Shown: piece after piece, positions 6,592-8,823 of the stretch
How positions within the stretch are numbered: the stretch's first letter is position 1
How the letters are laid out: each line of letters begins with the position of its first letter
Assembly (NCBI GenBank): GCA_003504855.1
Contig: DNZD01000245.1
Span: forward strand, 1-8,823
Length of the DNA stretch: 8,823 nucleotides
Origin: Cytophagales bacterium
Lineage (GTDB): Bacteria > Bacteroidota > Bacteroidia > Cytophagales > Cyclobacteriaceae
Direction: 5' to 3'
The notes under the pieces: model-generated
What the model saw: the letters and a program-made list of their open reading frames with translations, nothing else
Told to the model about the DNA's origin: nothing
Databases searched by the model: none
Translations under genes and position numbers: made by a program

Positions 6592-7471
6592 TGCGTTTGG
6601 ATATTTCCAGCTGATCCGGTCCGATCACGCCGGGACGTTTGGCGACAATCAAACCATCAACCGAATAACTTTCATCGAGATTGGCATCACATACGATGCG
6701 GTAGCCATTTGACTGAAGCCGGCTGATGCAATCGGCATGCAGTTGATTGCTGTGAGTTGAAATGAATAAGTAGTCAATCTCCTGATGTTGTAGTGCAGCC
6801 TCCGCACCCTCCAACATCTTTAATTCATAACCCTGAATGTCGGAGTGCAATAAGGTGAGATGGGTGATGCCGTGCTTCGTCATGAGGAAGTCGACCGAGT
6901 AGAATGGCACTGAAGATCTCAGGTCGGCCTTGTCGGAGATGAAGCCGAGGTCAAAAGTGCCGGTGAGTTTGTTCTTCTTAAAGTTGAGCTTGCCGAAATT
7001 CATCTTGTGCGGGTCGGGCTCCACCATAAAGCACTTGCTCTGAGGTACACGGCTTGCAAACCACATGGAATAAAATGCCCAGTAACTGCCCAGCTCCAGC
7101 ATGGAACTTCCGGCCGGCAGTGACTTCAATACTTCTTCGAATGCATATTCTTCCTGGGGTTCATGTACGCCCCTGTTCTCCACCAACAGGTGCGTGTTGC
7201 CATAATCATAGTAACTGCCCAGCGTAATCTTCAATCCGTTGTGTGCCACCTGGTGGTCGGGATAGATTTTGCCAGCATCGGCCACGTACTTGATCCGGTT
7301 ATTGTCGCTGCTGGCCTTCACCGTGGCGATCCGTTCTTTCCAGTAGGGGGTGAGGGTGTAGCGGGCGAACCGGCGATGGAACTGCCGGTCGAAGTAGTTA
7401 ATCCGGTTCAGAATGAACAACAAGGCATTGTACAATGCGGGTTGTTGCTTCATTTTTTGTTTCAGGCCCAT
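6578..7471 (-). CDS. FkbM-like methyltransferase (second, divergent copy)
   Basis: A 297-residue protein with the Methyltransf_21/FkbM fold and little direct similarity to the first copy. Residues 1-100 form a basic N-terminal extension with no recognised domain. Motif I is LELGSYWAFYS (125-135), followed by the acidic loop VEPDP (150-154), HSDIQGYE (209-216) in the place of K-x-D-V-E-G, and FISTH (236-240). In motif I the glycine normally found two to three residues after the first one is replaced, leaving one glycine; DIQG replaces DVEG, which is a known variant in the family. The start is ATG 7471. ATG 7453 (291 residues) is an alternative, and an upstream TTG at 7492 is less likely. Only 43 bp separate this start from the divergent fucosyltransferase gene. 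It may methylate a glycan hydroxyl, but the substrate is unknown and the altered motifs make activity less certain than for the first copy. Confidence 0.8.
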   Translation of the reverse strand: MGLKQKMKQQPALYNALLFILNRINYFDRQFHRRFARYTLTPYWKERIATVKASSDNNRIKYVADAGKIYPDHQVAHNGLKITLGSYYDYGNTHLLVENRGVHEPQEEYAFEEVLKSLPAGSSMLELGSYWAFYSMWFASRVPQSKCFMVEPDPHKMNFGKLNFKKNKLTGTFDLGFISDKADLRSSVPFYSVDFLMTKHGITHLTLLHSDIQGYELKMLEGAEAALQHQEIDYLFISTHSNQLHADCISRLQSNGYRIVCDANLDESYSVDGLIVAKRPGVIGPDQLEISKRTKTS

Positions 7472-7484
7472 CCGGTTAATTTTG
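7456..7484 (+). promoter_or_regulatory. Candidate Bacteroidota-type promoter for the GT11 gene
   Basis: TTTG at 7456-7459 and TAATTTTG at 7477-7484 are separated by 17 bp. This fits the TTG-N17-23-TAnnTTTG consensus described for Bacteroidota primary sigma factor promoters. Transcription would start near 7490, leaving a leader of about 25 nt before ATG 7515. The elements overlap the first codons and start of the divergent methyltransferase gene, so the two genes would compete for the same DNA. No equally good match was found for the leftward gene; its nearest is TATTATTG, one mismatch, with no well-placed -33 element. Confidence 0.45.
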
Positions 7485-7514
7485 GTCCGCAATAATAATC
7501 AATATCGCGCGCAG

Positions 7515-8411
7515 ATGATCATTGTCCGACTCCGGGGTGGCCTGGGTAACCAGCTTTTTCAGTACGCCGCCGGCAAAGCCCTCGCCGAACACCACCGGAC
7601 AGCACTGCGCCTCGACCTCTATACCTATACCAAACATCCGTACCGGAAGTTTGAATTGAACAAGTTCAGGATCGATGCCACGGAAGCTACCCGCGCTGAA
7701 GTGCATCGATTCACCGGATCGAATCCGATCATCAGGTACATCAACAAGCGTGAGAACTATTTCCATTGTCCGGAGGTATTCTCTCAGCCGCACTATCATT
7801 TCTTCGAGGATTTCCTATCACTGCCATCCGACCTCTACCTCAGTGGCTATTGGCAGAGTGAAAAGTACTTTGCCAACATCACGGCACTGATACGCGAACA
7901 ATATCAACCAGCTACTGCGCTGGATTCGGTCAACGCCGACCTCTCTGCCCGGATGAGCCAGGAGCAAAGCGTAGCGGTGCATGTACGCCGTGGCGACTAC
8001 GCCGCGAGTCAGGACTATCAGGGATTCTTTGGCCTGCTGGGAAAAGAGTATTACGACAAAGCCATTGCTGTGATCAGGGAAAAGGTGCCGAACCCGACGT
8101 TCTATTTCTTCTCCGATGATCCGGCTTGGTGCGAGGCCAACTTCACCGGACTGTCTGCCGTGTTTGTAAAGCACAACAATGGTGAGCAATCCTACAAAGA
8201 TATGTTGCTGATGTCGGCCTGCCGCCATGCTGTTATCGCCAACAGCACGTTCAGCTGGTGGGGGGCATGGTTGAATGATACATCCAATCGTGTGGTGATT
8301 GCACCGAAGCAATGGTTCCGCACCAACTACTCCACACGCAAAGAGCCATCATATCCGAGCCGGGTATATAACACCAAGGACCAGATCCCGCCGACGTGGA
8401 TACGCCTATGA
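7515..8411 (+). CDS. GT11 fucosyltransferase, alpha-1,2 type
   Basis: A 298-residue glycosyltransferase of CAZy family GT11, which moves L-fucose from GDP-fucose, usually to a galactose 2-hydroxyl. Signatures in order are IIVRLRGGLGNQLFQYAAG (2-20), which opens the family; GYWQSEKYF (111-119); HVRRGDY (156-162), whose arginines bind the GDP-fucose phosphates in the alpha-1,2/alpha-1,6 superfamily; FYFFSDDPAWC (196-206); and NSTFSWWGAWL (243-253). Length is typical. ATG 7515 sits directly before the first beta strand. Upstream in-frame codons back to 7413 are open but run through the divergent gene and are not conserved-looking. The stop overlaps the next GT4 start by ATGA. No GDP-mannose dehydratase or GDP-fucose synthase gene is in the window. 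The linkage is inferred from the family; related enzymes making other fucose linkages in O-antigens exist. Confidence 0.9.
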   Translation: MIIVRLRGGLGNQLFQYAAGKALAEHHRTALRLDLYTYTKHPYRKFELNKFRIDATEATRAEVHRFTGSNPIIRYINKRENYFHCPEVFSQPHYHFFEDFLSLPSDLYLSGYWQSEKYFANITALIREQYQPATALDSVNADLSARMSQEQSVAVHVRRGDYAASQDYQGFFGLLGKEYYDKAIAVIREKVPNPTFYFFSDDPAWCEANFTGLSAVFVKHNNGEQSYKDMLLMSACRHAVIANSTFSWWGAWLNDTSNRVVIAPKQWFRTNYSTRKEPSYPSRVYNTKDQIPPTWIRL

Positions 8412-8823
8412 GCCGCAACATCGTCATGTTGGCCAACGCGGGACACAAGCCTTGGGACACGCGCATCTTTCATAAAGAGGCGCGGTCATTGAAGTCAGCG
8501 GGGCATGCCGTCACGTTGATTATTCCGCATACGGAGGATTACGCACAGGAAGGTGTTCAGATATTGCATGTGCCGCTTCCGCGGAAAGGGTGGGAGCAGT
8601 TGGTGCGCTGTCCGTGGCACATATTCAGGTTGTCGCTGAAGCAACCGAAGGATTCCGTGTTTCACCTGCACGACTCCGAGTTGCTGGTAGCAGGACTTGC
8701 ATTGAAATTATTTGGACGCAAAGTCGTGTACGACGCACATGAAGACACGCCGTTACAGATATCGTATCAGCATTGGATACCCGCCATCGTAAAACCTTTT
8801 TACACGTTGTTTTATCGCATCCT
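8408..8823 (+). CDS. Glycosyltransferase family 4 (N-terminal part, cut by window edge)
   Basis: The first 138 codons of a gene that continues past the window. ATG 8408 overlaps the GT11 stop (ATGA), so the two are probably translated in tandem. The peptide begins MSRNIVMLANAGHKPWDTRI and has the acceptor-side GT-B features of GT4 enzymes: a glycine-containing first loop with DTRIFHKEA (17-25), the SLKSAGHAVTLI segment (27-38), FHLHDSELL (86-94) and VYDAHED (107-113). The HDxEL plus VYDxHED combination is characteristic of one group of GT4 enzymes in O-antigen and exopolysaccharide loci. The donor-binding C-terminal domain is absent, so sugar specificity and intactness cannot be judged. Position suggests it acts next to the fucosyltransferase in repeat-unit assembly. 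Confidence 0.83.
   Translation, partial: MSRNIVMLANAGHKPWDTRIFHKEARSLKSAGHAVTLIIPHTEDYAQEGVQILHVPLPRKGWEQLVRCPWHIFRLSLKQPKDSVFHLHDSELLVAGLALKLFGRKVVYDAHEDTPLQISYQHWIPAIVKPFYTLFYRI

Noticed and set aside
7413..7514. N-terminal extension of the GT11 protein by 34 codons
   Set aside because: The extension (cysteine- and phenylalanine-rich) runs through the start of the divergent methyltransferase and the candidate promoter. The family begins at the IIVRLRGGLGNQ segment right after ATG 7515.
7818..8312. 164-codon open frame on the minus strand inside the GT11 gene
   Set aside because: The plus-strand GT11 protein has every family motif across the same bases; the reverse peptide has no recognisable feature.
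1..8823. CRISPR array, tRNA or rRNA genes, insertion sequence or phage genes
   Set aside because: No spaced direct repeats, transposase-like proteins, terminal inverted repeats or RNA-gene-like stretches were seen, and almost every base is taken by recognisable coding sequence.

Overview
The window is a piece of a surface-polysaccharide (O-antigen or capsule type) biosynthesis locus, probably from a member of the Bacteroidota, perhaps a Cytophagales- or Chitinophagales-like organism. The lineage is inferred from four things: no obvious Shine-Dalgarno sequences before the starts, base composition near 50% GC, the flavour of the proteins, and one good match to the Bacteroidota promoter TTG-N17-TAnnTTTG. 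Nothing in the sequence fixes the genus.

Layout. (1) Plus strand, 1-2635: the 3' end of an amidohydrolase (D-aminoacylase/N-acyl-D-amino-acid deacylase type), then a GT4 glycosyltransferase and a non-hydrolysing UDP-GlcNAc 2-epimerase (wecB) joined by an ATGA overlap. (2) Minus strand, 5742-2636, transcribed right to left: a Wzx-like polysaccharide flippase, a PIG-L/LmbE zinc N-deacetylase, and an LpxD-like left-handed beta-helix N-acyltransferase. (3) Plus strand, 5803-6591: an FkbM-type methyltransferase. (4) Minus strand, 7471-6578: a second, distantly related FkbM-type methyltransferase. (5) Plus strand, 7515 to the end: a GT11 fucosyltransferase (alpha-1,2 type) overlapping by ATGA the start of another GT4 glycosyltransferase, which the window edge cuts.

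How the genes may work together (inference). The epimerase supplies UDP-ManNAc. The deacetylase and the LpxD-like acyltransferase could exchange the N-acetyl group of an amino sugar for another acyl group. The GT4 and GT11 enzymes build the repeat unit with a fucose residue, the FkbM enzymes could O-methylate it, and the flippase moves the lipid-linked unit across the inner membrane. No polymerase, initiating transferase or GDP-fucose pathway gene lies in the window.

Coding density is very high: the longest gap is 60 bp, and there are no RNA genes, CRISPR arrays, insertion sequences or convincing intrinsic terminators. The most unusual features are five blocks of alternating strand in under 9 kb and two convergent gene ends, each centred on a perfect palindrome (12 bp and 14 bp). 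At these palindromes the facing genes end in mirror-image codons.
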